Shown here one piece after another: positions 1 to 6,734 of a stretch of 10,717 nucleotides of DNA. The DNA comes from Rhodospirillaceae bacterium. GTDB lineage: Bacteria > Pseudomonadota > Alphaproteobacteria > UBA7985. The stretch lies in contig PAFB01000011.1 of assembly GCA_002700865.1 (NCBI GenBank), positions 1-10,717 of the forward strand, read 5' to 3'. The position numbers were made by a program, and so were the translations under genes. A model generated the notes under the pieces. That model saw only the letters and a program-made list of their open reading frames with translations, did no database searches and had not been told where the DNA came from. Within the stretch, counting starts at the first letter, position 1. The number at the start of each line of letters is the position of its first letter.

Positions 1-105
1 CTGCACGGGCCCATTGGGCTGGATATTGGCGCTGCAAACCCTGCGGAGATCGCGCTTGCCATCCTCGCAGAAATCGTCGCCACACTGCGTCAGGACGGGC
101 AATGA
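1..105 (+). CDS. XdhC family protein, C-terminal end (partial)
   Basis: Frame 1 is open from the window edge to TGA at 103-105 and encodes 34 residues. The visible part begins LHGPIGLDIGA, followed by NPAEIALAILAEIVA. This is the characteristic C-terminal signature of XdhC/CoxI proteins, which help insert the sulfurated molybdenum cofactor into xanthine dehydrogenase and related molybdenum hydroxylases. The gene is truncated only by the window edge. Its stop overlaps the start of the next gene in an ATGA arrangement (102-105), so the two are probably translationally coupled. The MocA-like neighbour strengthens the XdhC call. Which hydroxylase is served cannot be seen here. Confidence 0.85.
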   Translation: MHGPIGLDIGAANPAEIALAILAEIVATLRQDGQ

Positions 106-683
106 CACTGTGTCCGCTGGTCCTTGCAGCAGGGCAGGGAAGCCGGTTTGGGGTCGGGTCCAAGTTGCTCGCTGAATTGGGCGGCAGACCGGTTCTCGGA
201 CGGGTTTTTGACCGGTTAAGGGAGGCGGGTCTTGAAGCTGGCTTTGTGGCTGTGCCGGATGACGCGGAACGCTTTGCCGCCCTGAAACCCCTTATCCCGG
301 CTGGGTTTGAGGCCGTCATCCTGCCGCCTCAGCCGATGGGAATGGGCGTCAGTCTGGCGGCACTGGCGGCACGCGTAAGGCCGGGTGAGGCTGCGCTGAT
401 GGTCATGGGCGACCAGCCCCTGCTCACGCAAGCCGCCCTCGCAGCTTTGCTTGAACACCAGTCCGGCGAGCGGATTGCCCGGCTGTGCTGCGGCGAACAA
501 GCCGGGCACCCGGTCCTGTTTCCAAACCGCTTCGTGCCTGCGCTGCGGACACTTTCAGGCGATGAAGGCCCCCGTGCGCTGCTTCAGCAACACGGCTACC
601 AGCGGGTAGAGGTCGACGATCCTTTGGTTCTGTGCGACGTGGATACTCCCGAGGCCCTCAAACATCTGCAGGCGTATGTCTGA
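102..683 (+). CDS. MocA-like molybdenum cofactor nucleotidyltransferase (MobA-like NTP transferase)
   Basis: The 193-aa product has the usual length for MocA/MobA-like transferases, cytosolic enzymes that add a nucleotide (CMP for MocA, GMP for MobA) to molybdopterin. The N-terminal nucleotide-binding loop LAAGQGSRFG spans residues 8-17, with Lys21 after it. The metal-binding MGDQP motif is at 102-106, GHPVLFP at 135-141, GDEGPRALL at 153-161 and DVDTPEAL near the C-terminus (179-186). HPVLFP, GDxG and DVDTP favour the MocA/XdhC-associated branch over MobA proper. The start overlaps the stop of the XdhC gene, and the stop overlaps the next gene by 8 bases, so this is one operon. Nucleotide choice (CTP or GTP) is inferred from family resemblance, not proven. 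Confidence 0.85.
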   Translation: MTLCPLVLAAGQGSRFGVGSKLLAELGGRPVLGRVFDRLREAGLEAGFVAVPDDAERFAALKPLIPAGFEAVILPPQPMGMGVSLAALAARVRPGEAALMVMGDQPLLTQAALAALLEHQSGERIARLCCGEQAGHPVLFPNRFVPALRTLSGDEGPRALLQQHGYQRVEVDDPLVLCDVDTPEALKHLQAYV

Positions 684-1476
684 TTTTGTATTTCTAGACC
701 AATCTGGCCTGTTCTGGTTGGTGGCTGTCTTGGCCGTTACGTCCATGGGCATCTCAAAAGGCGGCTTTGGTTCTGGAATGAACGTCGCTTCAACGCCCTT
801 GCTTGCGCTGGTGGTTGGGCCTGTGCTGGCAGCTGCGGTCATGCTTCCCTTGCTTATCGTTATGGATGCCTTGGGCATCCGGGCGTACTGGCGTCGCTGG
901 CACCTGCCGACCGTGCGGTCACTGATTTTGCCGATGCTGGCGGGGGTGATTGTCGGCATCATTCTGTTTGCCGTGGTAAATCCGAACTGGCTGCGTATCT
1001 TGTTGGCTTTGGTGGCCTATTATGTGCTGGTGGATCGTTGGGGGGTGTTGAACGCCGTTGGGCTCTCAGCACGGCGCGCGCGTTCGTTCACTCCGGCACC
1101 GGGAGGCATTGCTGCTTGGATACTGGGGACGCTGCTGGGCATCACCAGCACCATCGCACACGCAGGCGGTGCCGCCGGAACCGCCTATTTGCTACGGTTC
1201 AATTTTGACAAGACCACGTTTCAGGCCACAACGATCCTGACCTTCACCATCGTTAACCTGATGAAGTTTCCATTCTATCTGGCCATCGGACAATTCCCAC
1301 TGAGCACGTTGACCTTGTCTGCCGTACTGCTACCGGTCGCAGCGGGGGCAATGTTACTGGGCGTGTTCCTGCATCGCATCGTGCCAGAGCGCCCCTATTT
1401 CATCCTGATGGAAGCGGCCTTGTTCATCACAGCGACAAAGCTGATGTGGGACGGGGTGACTGGACTTATCGGTTAG
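676..1476 (+). CDS. TauE/SafE family sulfite/organosulfur exporter-like membrane protein
   Basis: The 266-aa product is very hydrophobic, with about 7-8 membrane segments separated by short polar loops. It has the two internally related TauE/SafE (DUF81) signatures, GISKGGFGSG at residues 25-34 and LGITSTIAHAGG at 154-165, at the start of each half of the protein. The family is linked to transport of sulfite, sulfoacetate and other small anions across the inner membrane, but most members have no assigned substrate. The ATG lies inside the end of the MocA-like gene (8-base overlap), so it is co-transcribed with the molybdenum cofactor accessory genes. A link to sulfur handling during cofactor sulfuration is only a guess. 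Confidence 0.85.
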   Translation: MSDFVFLDQSGLFWLVAVLAVTSMGISKGGFGSGMNVASTPLLALVVGPVLAAAVMLPLLIVMDALGIRAYWRRWHLPTVRSLILPMLAGVIVGIILFAVVNPNWLRILLALVAYYVLVDRWGVLNAVGLSARRARSFTPAPGGIAAWILGTLLGITSTIAHAGGAAGTAYLLRFNFDKTTFQATTILTFTIVNLMKFPFYLAIGQFPLSTLTLSAVLLPVAAGAMLLGVFLHRIVPERPYFILMEAALFITATKLMWDGVTGLIG

Positions 1477-1534
1477 CCCGTGAGACCTGTGTTACCGTGT
1501 CACCAGGTAAGGTTCAGAGGGAGGAGACAGCAGT

Positions 1535-2245
1535 TTGAGCGCGCAAGACGACAGCGGGAAGCCATGGGTGTACCCACTCGACACCGATCCGGAAACGCTC
1601 GAACCACTGGATGGTATCAACCGCTTTCCCAAGGAAATCCCGATCAAGCCCGGCTTTCGGCCTTTTCGGTTCATTGGCGTGTGGGGCATGAAGCTCATGG
1701 GTTGGCGTGCGCTGGGAACCTTGCCCGAGCGCGAAAAATTCATGGTTATTCTGATTCCGCACACGTCGAGCATGGATTTCCTGATCGCCGTTTGGATCTT
1801 CCTGCTGTTCCGCGTGGACATGCGCTACATGATCAAGGCGGAAGTATTCAAGTTCGGGTTTGGGCGTTTTCTGCGTTGGACCGGGGCAATTCCGATTGTG
1901 CGCACCGCTGCTCACGGCCACGTCGAAGCGGCCATTGTTGCGTTTCGCAACGCCGGTGATCGCGTCATCCTTGGTATCGCTCCAGAAGGCACACGCGCCC
2001 CGACACCAAAGCTGAAAAAGGGCTTCTATTACATCGCCAAAGGTGCGGACGTGCCGATTTTGCTGGTGACCATGCATTACGACAAGAAAATCGTTCAGTT
2101 CGGACCAACCATTCGCTCCGATCGTTCGTGGGAAGAGGTTGAAGCGGACATAGAAGCCTTTGCCGGCCATGTCGCAGGCCGCGACCGGGGTTATCTGGAC
2201 CGGGTCGAAAAGGGCTGGGTTCAACAGCGCTGGTCCAAGAGATAA
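1535..2245 (+). CDS. 1-acyl-sn-glycerol-3-phosphate acyltransferase family protein
   Basis: The 236-aa product carries the glycerolipid acyltransferase (PlsC) blocks in order. The catalytic HX4D box is H76-TSSM-D81, block II is GAIPIVR (117-123), block III is EGTR (151-154, in APEGTRAP) and block IV is VPILLVTM (173-180). It is probably an inner-membrane-associated enzyme that transfers an acyl chain to a lysophospholipid or similar acceptor; the hydrophobic stretch at 83-93 may be membrane-embedded. The substrate is not known, and this divergent branch need not be the main PlsC. The start is TTG at 1535, chosen because a strong Shine-Dalgarno GGGAGGAG (1519-1526) sits 8 bases upstream. It follows the TauE/SafE gene by 58 bases and may be in the same transcript. 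Confidence 0.85.
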   Translation: MSAQDDSGKPWVYPLDTDPETLEPLDGINRFPKEIPIKPGFRPFRFIGVWGMKLMGWRALGTLPEREKFMVILIPHTSSMDFLIAVWIFLLFRVDMRYMIKAEVFKFGFGRFLRWTGAIPIVRTAAHGHVEAAIVAFRNAGDRVILGIAPEGTRAPTPKLKKGFYYIAKGADVPILLVTMHYDKKIVQFGPTIRSDRSWEEVEADIEAFAGHVAGRDRGYLDRVEKGWVQQRWSKR

Positions 2246-2328
2246 AATTCTCATTTTAGTCTTGAAACCGTCAGCGCGGCGTCGCACCTGTAGGCCGTAA
2301 CCCCGCCCTGCAGCATGAGGAGATGCCC

Positions 2329-2655
2329 GTGTCCGGTCTCGACGATCGCCTATCAGCCTTTGAAGCCAAATATGCCCATGATGAGCAGATGACCTTCAAA
2401 GTGACCGCCCGCCGAAACAAGTTGATGGCGCTCTGGGTAGCCGAGCAACTGGGCAAACCCGCTGAGCAGCTTGACGCCTACGTCAAGGAGGTGCTGGCCT
2501 CTGACTTTGAAGAAGCTGGCGACGAAGACGTCATTCGAAAAGTTGGCCATGATCTCGACGCGGTGGGCAAATCCACCTCAGCAGACGACCTGCGCGCGAA
2601 GCTTTCTGCGATGATTATTGAGGCTAAGACACAGGTTATGAGTGAATTGGATTGA
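2329..2655 (+). CDS. DUF1476 protein (F1-ATPase inhibitory zeta-subunit family)
   Basis: The product is 108 aa from GTG 2329 (110 aa from ATG 2323). It matches the alphaproteobacterial DUF1476/ATPase zeta-subunit pattern: LDDRLSAFEAKYAHDEQ at the N-terminus, then FKVTARRNKLMALWVAEQLG, then YVKEVLASDFEEAGDEDVIRKV. In Paracoccus this small four-helix protein blocks rotation of the F1-ATPase through its N-terminal region. Whether this copy inhibits the ATPase is inferred. Start choice: the Shine-Dalgarno GAGGAG (2317-2322) directly abuts ATG 2323, leaving no spacer, whereas GTG 2329 has a 6-base spacer and gives the usual short N-terminus. It is a stand-alone gene, 83 bases after the acyltransferase. 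Confidence 0.85.
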   Translation: MSGLDDRLSAFEAKYAHDEQMTFKVTARRNKLMALWVAEQLGKPAEQLDAYVKEVLASDFEEAGDEDVIRKVGHDLDAVGKSTSADDLRAKLSAMIIEAKTQVMSELD

Positions 2656-2661
2656 TCCAAC

Positions 2662-2677
2662 CGGGACAACCGTCCCG
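2662..2677 (+). terminator. Hairpin after the DUF1476 gene, possible weak terminator
   Basis: A perfect 6-bp stem CGGGAC/GTCCCG closes a 4-base AACC loop, starting 6 bases after the DUF1476 stop. The following TAACCTTTCT is only mildly T-rich, so termination may be weak or factor-assisted. It separates the DUF1476 gene from the promoter candidate of the next gene. Confidence 0.4.
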
Positions 2678-2692
2678 TAACCTTTCTCAAGC

Positions 2693-2718
2693 TTGACGAC
2701 AGGCTCCGCGGCTATAGA
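2693..2718 (+). promoter_or_regulatory. Promoter candidate for the NadM-Nudix gene
   Basis: TTGACGA (2693-2699) and GCTATAGA (2711-2718) are separated by 11 bases. This resembles the Caulobacter housekeeping consensus TTGaCgS-N10-14-GCtANAWC: the -35 part fits fully and the -10 part matches at 6 of 8 positions. It lies between a hairpin and the NadM-Nudix start about 65 bases downstream, which suits a separate transcription unit. Confidence 0.5.
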
Positions 2719-2783
2719 TTTTGACCCGCGCTGGATAGACCGGCGCTCGTTGTTTTTGTGCCTGCAAGGAGCTTGTTGGGCTT

Positions 2784-3890
2784 ATGACTGATTTACGCGT
2801 GTCGCGCGCATCCCAGCCGGATGTCGCCGTTTTCATTCTTCGCGCTCAGCCCTTCCACTTTGGCCATCGGGCTGTGATCGAGCAAGCCTTGGCTGAGGCG
2901 CCGAACGTGGTCCTGTTGCTCGGGTCTGCCCACCAGCCGCGCTCACCCCGCAATCCCTTCACCCACAATGAACGCGCCGCCATGATACGGGCCAGCTTTG
3001 GCGAGGCCGAGAATGCACGCATTCACATCGTTCCGCTCATGGACGTGCTCTATAACGATCCGGCGTGGATAACCAACATTCGTGTGGCAGTCGGGCGGGA
3101 GACGAAGCGGCTGTATCCTGCAAAGGATCAGGCTTCAGTCGCGCTGGTCGGGCACTCCAAAGATGAAAGCTCCTACTATCTTCGCCTGTTCCCCGAATGG
3201 CAGAGCATCGACTGTGAGAACTATCGAGGCATCAACGCGACCGACCTCCGACGCGCTATTTTCGATGCCGGCGGGGATTTGACCAATGATCACTCGGCCG
3301 TGGTGCAATACCTGCGAACCGTTACCACCGGCGCTGTCATCAACCTGCTGCGCGATTTTCTGGCGCAGCGGGACGTTGCCGAAGTGGTCGAAGAAGATCG
3401 CTTTATCCAAGATTACAAGAAAGGCTGGGCGAATTCGCCCTATCCGCCGACTTTTGTGACGGTTGCGGCTGTTGTGGTGCAGTCGGGGCACGTGCTGCTG
3501 GTCGAACGGAAAACGCGACCGGGTCTGGGGCAGATGGCCTTGCCCGGCGGATTTCTGCGCAGTGATGAAAGCCTCGAAGACGGCGCTATCCGCGAGCTCC
3601 GGGAAGACACCCGCATCAAAGTCCCCGAAGCCGTCCTGCGCGGTTCAATCCGTGAAACCGAGGTCTTTGACTACCCCAAGCGTTCCGACCGGGGACGCAC
3701 CATTGCACACGCGCACCTGATCCAATTACGCGACGACACCACGCTTCCCAAAGTGCGGGGCAGCGAAGAATCCTCGGCGGCGACCTGGACCTCGTTCAAC
3801 CAGATTGACCCACAGCGCATGTTTGAAGACCACTACCACATCATTCGCTCTCTGATCGGGACTTCATTCCGCGAAGAACTGGGCGGTTAA
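2784..3890 (+). CDS. Bifunctional nicotinamide-nucleotide adenylyltransferase / Nudix hydrolase
   Basis: The 368-aa product has two domains. Residues about 13-185 form a nucleotidyltransferase: FILRAQPFHFGH holds the (H/T)xGH motif H25-F-G-H28, followed by LLLGSAHQPRSPRNPFTHNER, typical of NadM-type NMN adenylyltransferases. Residues about 225-360 are a Nudix domain with the Nudix box from Gly256: G-x5-E262-x7-R270-E271-L-R-E274-D275. Together they would make NAD from NMN and ATP and hydrolyse an ADP-ribose-type nucleotide, as described for the Synechocystis and Francisella relatives. The usual second Glu of the box's EE pair is Asp275 here. A Shine-Dalgarno AAGGAG (2766-2771) lies 12 bases before the ATG, a rather long spacing. 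The gene stands alone behind its own promoter candidate. Confidence 0.9.
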   Translation: MTDLRVSRASQPDVAVFILRAQPFHFGHRAVIEQALAEAPNVVLLLGSAHQPRSPRNPFTHNERAAMIRASFGEAENARIHIVPLMDVLYNDPAWITNIRVAVGRETKRLYPAKDQASVALVGHSKDESSYYLRLFPEWQSIDCENYRGINATDLRRAIFDAGGDLTNDHSAVVQYLRTVTTGAVINLLRDFLAQRDVAEVVEEDRFIQDYKKGWANSPYPPTFVTVAAVVVQSGHVLLVERKTRPGLGQMALPGGFLRSDESLEDGAIRELREDTRIKVPEAVLRGSIRETEVFDYPKRSDRGRTIAHAHLIQLRDDTTLPKVRGSEESSAATWTSFNQIDPQRMFEDHYHIIRSLIGTSFREELGG

Positions 3891-4004
3891 ATCCTGTCCT
3901 CCGGCCCAAATCTTGCTGCTCGTGCGGAAGATCCGTCTGCTTTTGGTAGAAAGTTCTGGTGTCTACGGGTCAATAAGGGATGTGGATTGAGAGCTGACTG
4001 GTAT

Positions 4005-4049
4005 ATGATGGAACAGACTTCGCAACACTCGAAAACGGCAGCTGCTTAA
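4005..4049 (+). other. 14-codon leader ORF ending at the next gene's ATG
   Basis: ATG ATG at 4005-4010 opens a reading frame MMEQTSQHSKTAAA that stops with TAA at 4047-4049, immediately before and in the same frame as the ATG (4050) of the RsbW-like gene. There is no clear Shine-Dalgarno before the RsbW-like ATG, so re-initiation after this leader is conceivable. It may equally be chance: TATGAT at 4004-4009 could instead be a -10 element, which would put the transcript start downstream of this ORF. Confidence 0.25.
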
Positions 4050-4463
4050 ATGGCGCTTCTTGATTTCACCCTTCCAAGCTCGATTGAAGAACTTCAGTCA
4101 GTCGCTGACCGTGTTGACGCGGTGGCCGAGCAGCAAGGCTGGTCTCAGAAGGCGGTTTTTGCCCTTCAGGTGACTCTGGACGAGTGGTTGAGCAACGTCA
4201 TCACCTACTCTCTGCGTGAAGACACCAGTCAATCAATCCGTGTGGTGGTCGAAGAAAGCGGTCAGGAAGTGGTCACCCAGGTTGAAGACCACGGCGAACC
4301 CTTCGACCCCTCCGGCAAGGTGGTGCCAGAAACACTGGACGAGACGCTTTCCGGACGCCGGGAAGGGGGCATGGGGCTGTTTGTCATGCATCACCTGCTC
4401 AGCGGCATTTCCTACGAGCGACAGGATAATCGAAACATTGTGACGCTGAGGATCAGCCTGTGA
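4050..4463 (+). CDS. RsbW/SpoIIAB-like ATP-binding protein (candidate anti-sigma factor kinase)
   Basis: The 137-aa product is a single HATPase_c_2 domain of normal length. The N-box is E45-WLS-N49 within LDEWLSNVITY. The G1 box is D80-H-G82-E-P84, in VEDHGEPFDPSG. The G2 glycine loop is GGMGL (106-110), with MHHLL after it. Proteins of this type bind a sigma factor or other target, and phosphorylate an STAS antagonist on Ser; the STAS gene 84 bases downstream is the obvious partner. The protein should be cytosolic. No sigma factor gene, PP2C-type phosphatase or sensor is in the window, so the output target is unknown. The start lacks a good Shine-Dalgarno, and an in-frame TAA directly precedes the ATG, so no longer form is possible. 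Confidence 0.85.
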   Translation: MALLDFTLPSSIEELQSVADRVDAVAEQQGWSQKAVFALQVTLDEWLSNVITYSLREDTSQSIRVVVEESGQEVVTQVEDHGEPFDPSGKVVPETLDETLSGRREGGMGLFVMHHLLSGISYERQDNRNIVTLRISL

Positions 4464-4547
4464 TCCCTCGATCACCCCAATCAGCCTTCACCCCTGGTGC
4501 CCGCGCCCCGCGCCGGTGGCTACTAGGTCAGGAAATGAGATAGACCT

Positions 4548-4883
4548 ATGGAACTGCACGAAAGCACACAGGACGGCGTCACCATCATCGCGCCCAAGGG
4601 CAATATCAACCGGGCAACCAGCCCGGAACTGCAAGCACGCCTCGGCCCCATGGTCGAAGAAGGCCGCAGCGTTGTTGTCGATCTTTCGGAGGCCGCGACC
4701 GTGTCGTCCGCAGGCTTGCGTGTGATGTTCATTATTGCGAAAGCGGCAGGCGAAAACAGCAAATTTGTCCTCGCATCACCCAACGAAATGGTTGCCGATA
4801 TCCTAAACGTTACGGGATTTGCGAGCTTGATTACCGTCAAGGATGACGTGGAATCTGCTATTTCATACGTAAATTCCCAGTGA
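4548..4883 (+). CDS. STAS-domain anti-anti-sigma factor (RsbV/SpoIIAA-like)
   Basis: The 111-aa product is a single STAS domain. An N-terminal beta strand (VTIIAPKGNI, 11-20) is followed by NRATSPELQARL, the core VVVDLSEAATVSSAGLRV (42-59), and a C-terminal half with FVLASPNEMVADILNVTGF. The phospho-acceptor region is S53-S54-A-G-L-R; by comparison with the family Ser54 is the likely site for the RsbW-like kinase encoded just upstream. The unphosphorylated protein would bind the kinase and release its target. AGGA (4530-4533) and GAGA (4537-4540) lie upstream of the ATG. The pair reads as a partner-switching module, co-oriented with the pseudo-patatin gene after it. Confidence 0.88.
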   Translation: MELHESTQDGVTIIAPKGNINRATSPELQARLGPMVEEGRSVVVDLSEAATVSSAGLRVMFIIAKAAGENSKFVLASPNEMVADILNVTGFASLITVKDDVESAISYVNSQ

Positions 4884-4937
4884 AAACGCCTTAATGTAAG
4901 CTTTTTCAAAGAATTTTTGCCAATTTTCCGGCCTGCC

Positions 4938-4960
4938 TACAAAACGGCACACCTTTTGTA
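4938..4960. promoter_or_regulatory. Inverted repeat upstream of the pseudo-patatin gene
   Basis: TACAAAA (4938-4944) and TTTTGTA (4954-4960) form a perfect 7-bp inverted repeat around CGGCACACC. It sits in the A/T-rich 157-base gap, about 80 bases before the ATG at 5041. No T-run follows, so an operator is more likely than a terminator. No binding protein can be named. Confidence 0.35.
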
Positions 4961-5040
4961 ACCTCAGTCCCAAGCGCCATTGCCTCAGGGCAAATAGCAA
5001 ATTTAGGCGCAGAAAAGTATTTGGAATTGAGGTCCTTCCT

Positions 5041-6090
5041 ATGTCCGCTCCCCCATTAACAAAACGCGTGGCGCGTGTCCTGTCCATTGCTGGTGACGGG
5101 GCAAGGACGGCGGTTGCTGCGCATGTTTTGGCTGAGTTGGAATGGCGCACGGGCCAACCAGTGCATCGGCTCTTCCATCTGATCGTTGGCGAAGGGGCTG
5201 GGGCCGTACTGACCATGCTGCTGACTTTGCGCGGCGCTGGCGGCCGGGTTCTGCCGCTGGATGCCGAAGCAGCCGGCATTGCGATTGAGGAGAGCTTACC
5301 GGACTTCAACCCGCCTCGTTCTTGGCTGTCGCAAGTGCTGACGCGGCTTACCAGCGAACCGGTGGACCGGCGGGCGCGGGCGAACCTGTCGCTTACCGGG
5401 GCAGAAGGCTTACTGGGCGCGGCCAATCTGTCCTCGGCGCTGACCGATCTTGCCATTCCAGCCTTCGACACCGCCAACATTCGGCCCTTCCTGTTCCGCA
5501 GTTGGAAAGCGCAGGGGTTGTATCTGAGTGATCAGGAAGGCTCGGGTCGGTTTGACTTTCGCGGCAGTGATATCGCCGCGGCGGCTTTGCGCCATCCGCT
5601 GGAGGTCGGGCACAATGGCAGCATCCAAGCGCGCAGCCGCGCCGAATTCCGCCTTTCCGGCGGCGGCGCTCTTGCCCCCGACCCGGTCAGTCTCGCTGCC
5701 CTGCAAGCGCGTCAACTCTACCGCCGCGCCAACGTGATCCAGACCGTTTCTCTGTCGTTCGGCAGCCTAACCCCTGTCAAAGGCGCTCCGGATTGGGCCC
5801 AGGCAGGCCAGCGTGCCTTGAGTCAGATTACCGCCAGAGGCATGGCTGAGCAGGTCCTTTCGCTGAACCTGCCAACCCAGGACGCCGAAGGCCCCGTCCC
5901 AACCCACGTCCTGCAACGACAAATGCGGACGCTGGCCAGGCGCTTCCTGCAGGACGGAGAACGCAATGGTTTCAGTGCCTTAACCGAAGAATACAGCAAC
6001 CACCCCAAACTGCCCCACACGGCCATCCGCACCCCGCAGAGCCTCGCGCCGGCCACCCGCACCAGCCTCGTCCCCCGTTTTGCGACCTAA
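5041..6090 (+). CDS. Patatin-fold protein lacking catalytic residues (pseudoenzyme)
   Basis: The 349-aa product follows the patatin-like phospholipase layout. VLSIAGDGARTAVAAHVLAEL (13-33) corresponds to the oxyanion motif region, LFHLIVGEGAGAVL (44-57) to the nucleophile elbow, IPAFDTANIRPFLFRSW (139-155) to the mid-domain block, and LSGGGALAPDPVSLAALQA (205-223) to the Asp/NNP region, followed by VSLSFGSL (236-243). The catalytic features are missing. The DGGGxRG loop reads A-G-D-G-A-R-T, the nucleophile motif GxSxG reads G50-E-G-A-G54 with no Ser, and the DGG motif reads GGG. It should therefore be unable to hydrolyse lipids by the Ser-Asp dyad and may act by binding. GAGG (5029-5032) precedes the ATG with good spacing, and the frame is intact to the end. 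No signal peptide is evident. Its position after the partner-switch pair suggests, but does not prove, a shared pathway. Confidence 0.75.
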   Translation: MSAPPLTKRVARVLSIAGDGARTAVAAHVLAELEWRTGQPVHRLFHLIVGEGAGAVLTMLLTLRGAGGRVLPLDAEAAGIAIEESLPDFNPPRSWLSQVLTRLTSEPVDRRARANLSLTGAEGLLGAANLSSALTDLAIPAFDTANIRPFLFRSWKAQGLYLSDQEGSGRFDFRGSDIAAAALRHPLEVGHNGSIQARSRAEFRLSGGGALAPDPVSLAALQARQLYRRANVIQTVSLSFGSLTPVKGAPDWAQAGQRALSQITARGMAEQVLSLNLPTQDAEGPVPTHVLQRQMRTLARRFLQDGERNGFSALTEEYSNHPKLPHTAIRTPQSLAPATRTSLVPRFAT

Positions 6091-6112
6091 GGCAATGCGG
6101 TATTATAATACC
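6080..6112. promoter_or_regulatory. Palindromic -10 element upstream of rplM
   Basis: GGTATTATAATACC (6099-6112) is a perfect 14-bp palindrome with a consensus TATAAT on the plus strand (6104-6109) and another on the minus strand (plus 6102-6107). TTGCGA (6080-6085) lies 18 bases before the plus-strand hexamer as a 4-of-6 -35 match. It begins 9 bases after the pseudo-patatin stop and could drive rplM-rpsI with a leader of about 140 bases. A second, weaker candidate, TTGAAG-N16-TAAAAG, lies at 6151-6178. Confidence 0.45.
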
Positions 6113-6255
6113 TAAATTTTAAGCAACTGAAAATACGAGCTTTTTTCTGCTTGAAGTCCTGAAACTTCTTGGTAAAAGCCTCGCTATTCAACGGGCACTG
6201 CGGGTGATTCTGCGGTGCCTTTGTTTGTCTCGCCATTCAACCATGGATTACACGC

Positions 6256-6717
6256 ATGATTAAGTCGTTTACGGCAACGCCTAAAGACATCAAGAAGGAA
6301 TGGATCCTGATCGATGCTGAAGGCGTGGTATTGGGCCGTTTGGCCTCGCGCGTTGCGAACATTCTTCGCGGCAAGCACAAGGCGACCTACACCCCGCACA
6401 TGGACTGCGGTGACAACGTCGTCATTATCAACGCTGAGAAGGTCCGCCTGACCGGTAACAAGCGTCAGACCAAGACCTACTACTGGCACACCGGCCACCC
6501 GGGCGGCATCAAGGAGCGCAAGGCGCACCAGATCCTCGACGGTGACTACCCCGAGCGTGTGTTGACCAAGGCGATTGAGCGGATGATCCCGCGCGGTCCG
6601 CTGGGGCGTCAGCAGATGAAGAACCTGCGCGTTTACGCCGGTTCCGAGCACAAGCAAGAAGCCCAGAACCCCCGGGTTTACGATTTCGCGTCTGAAAACG
6701 CGAAGAACACGCGCTAG
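6256..6717 (+). CDS. rplM: 50S ribosomal protein L13
   Basis: The 153-aa product is full length for L13. It opens with KEWILIDAEGVVLGRLASRVA (14-34), followed by GDNVVIINAEKVRLTGNK (52-69), YYWHTGHPGGIKE (75-87), and the family signature region AIERMIPRGPLGRQQMKNLRVYAG (106-129). L13 binds 23S rRNA and is one of the early-assembling large-subunit proteins. The start at 6256 gives the normal alphaproteobacterial N-terminus (MIKSFTATPKDIKKEW). No Shine-Dalgarno is obvious; a short out-of-frame ATG ORF (6243-6263) overlaps the start. It is followed after 17 bases by rpsI, the standard rplM-rpsI operon. Confidence 0.97.
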   Translation: MIKSFTATPKDIKKEWILIDAEGVVLGRLASRVANILRGKHKATYTPHMDCGDNVVIINAEKVRLTGNKRQTKTYYWHTGHPGGIKERKAHQILDGDYPERVLTKAIERMIPRGPLGRQQMKNLRVYAGSEHKQEAQNPRVYDFASENAKNTR

Positions 6718-6734
6718 ACCAAGGAACAAAGACA

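Noticed and set aside
1480..1959. 159-codon plus-strand frame overlapping the acyltransferase gene
   Set aside because: It is out of frame with the PlsC motifs, rich in Arg/His/Ser, and has no family resemblance.
1514..2287. 257-codon minus-strand open frame opposite the acyltransferase gene
   Set aside because: It lies fully over a gene with clear PlsC motifs and strong ribosome binding site. Its product is low in recognisable motifs and looks like a GC-driven shadow frame.
4010..4040. GGAAC resembling the -35 of the alphaproteobacterial general stress sigma factor EcfG, before the anti-sigma-like gene
   Set aside because: No CGTT -10 partner lies 16-17 bases downstream.
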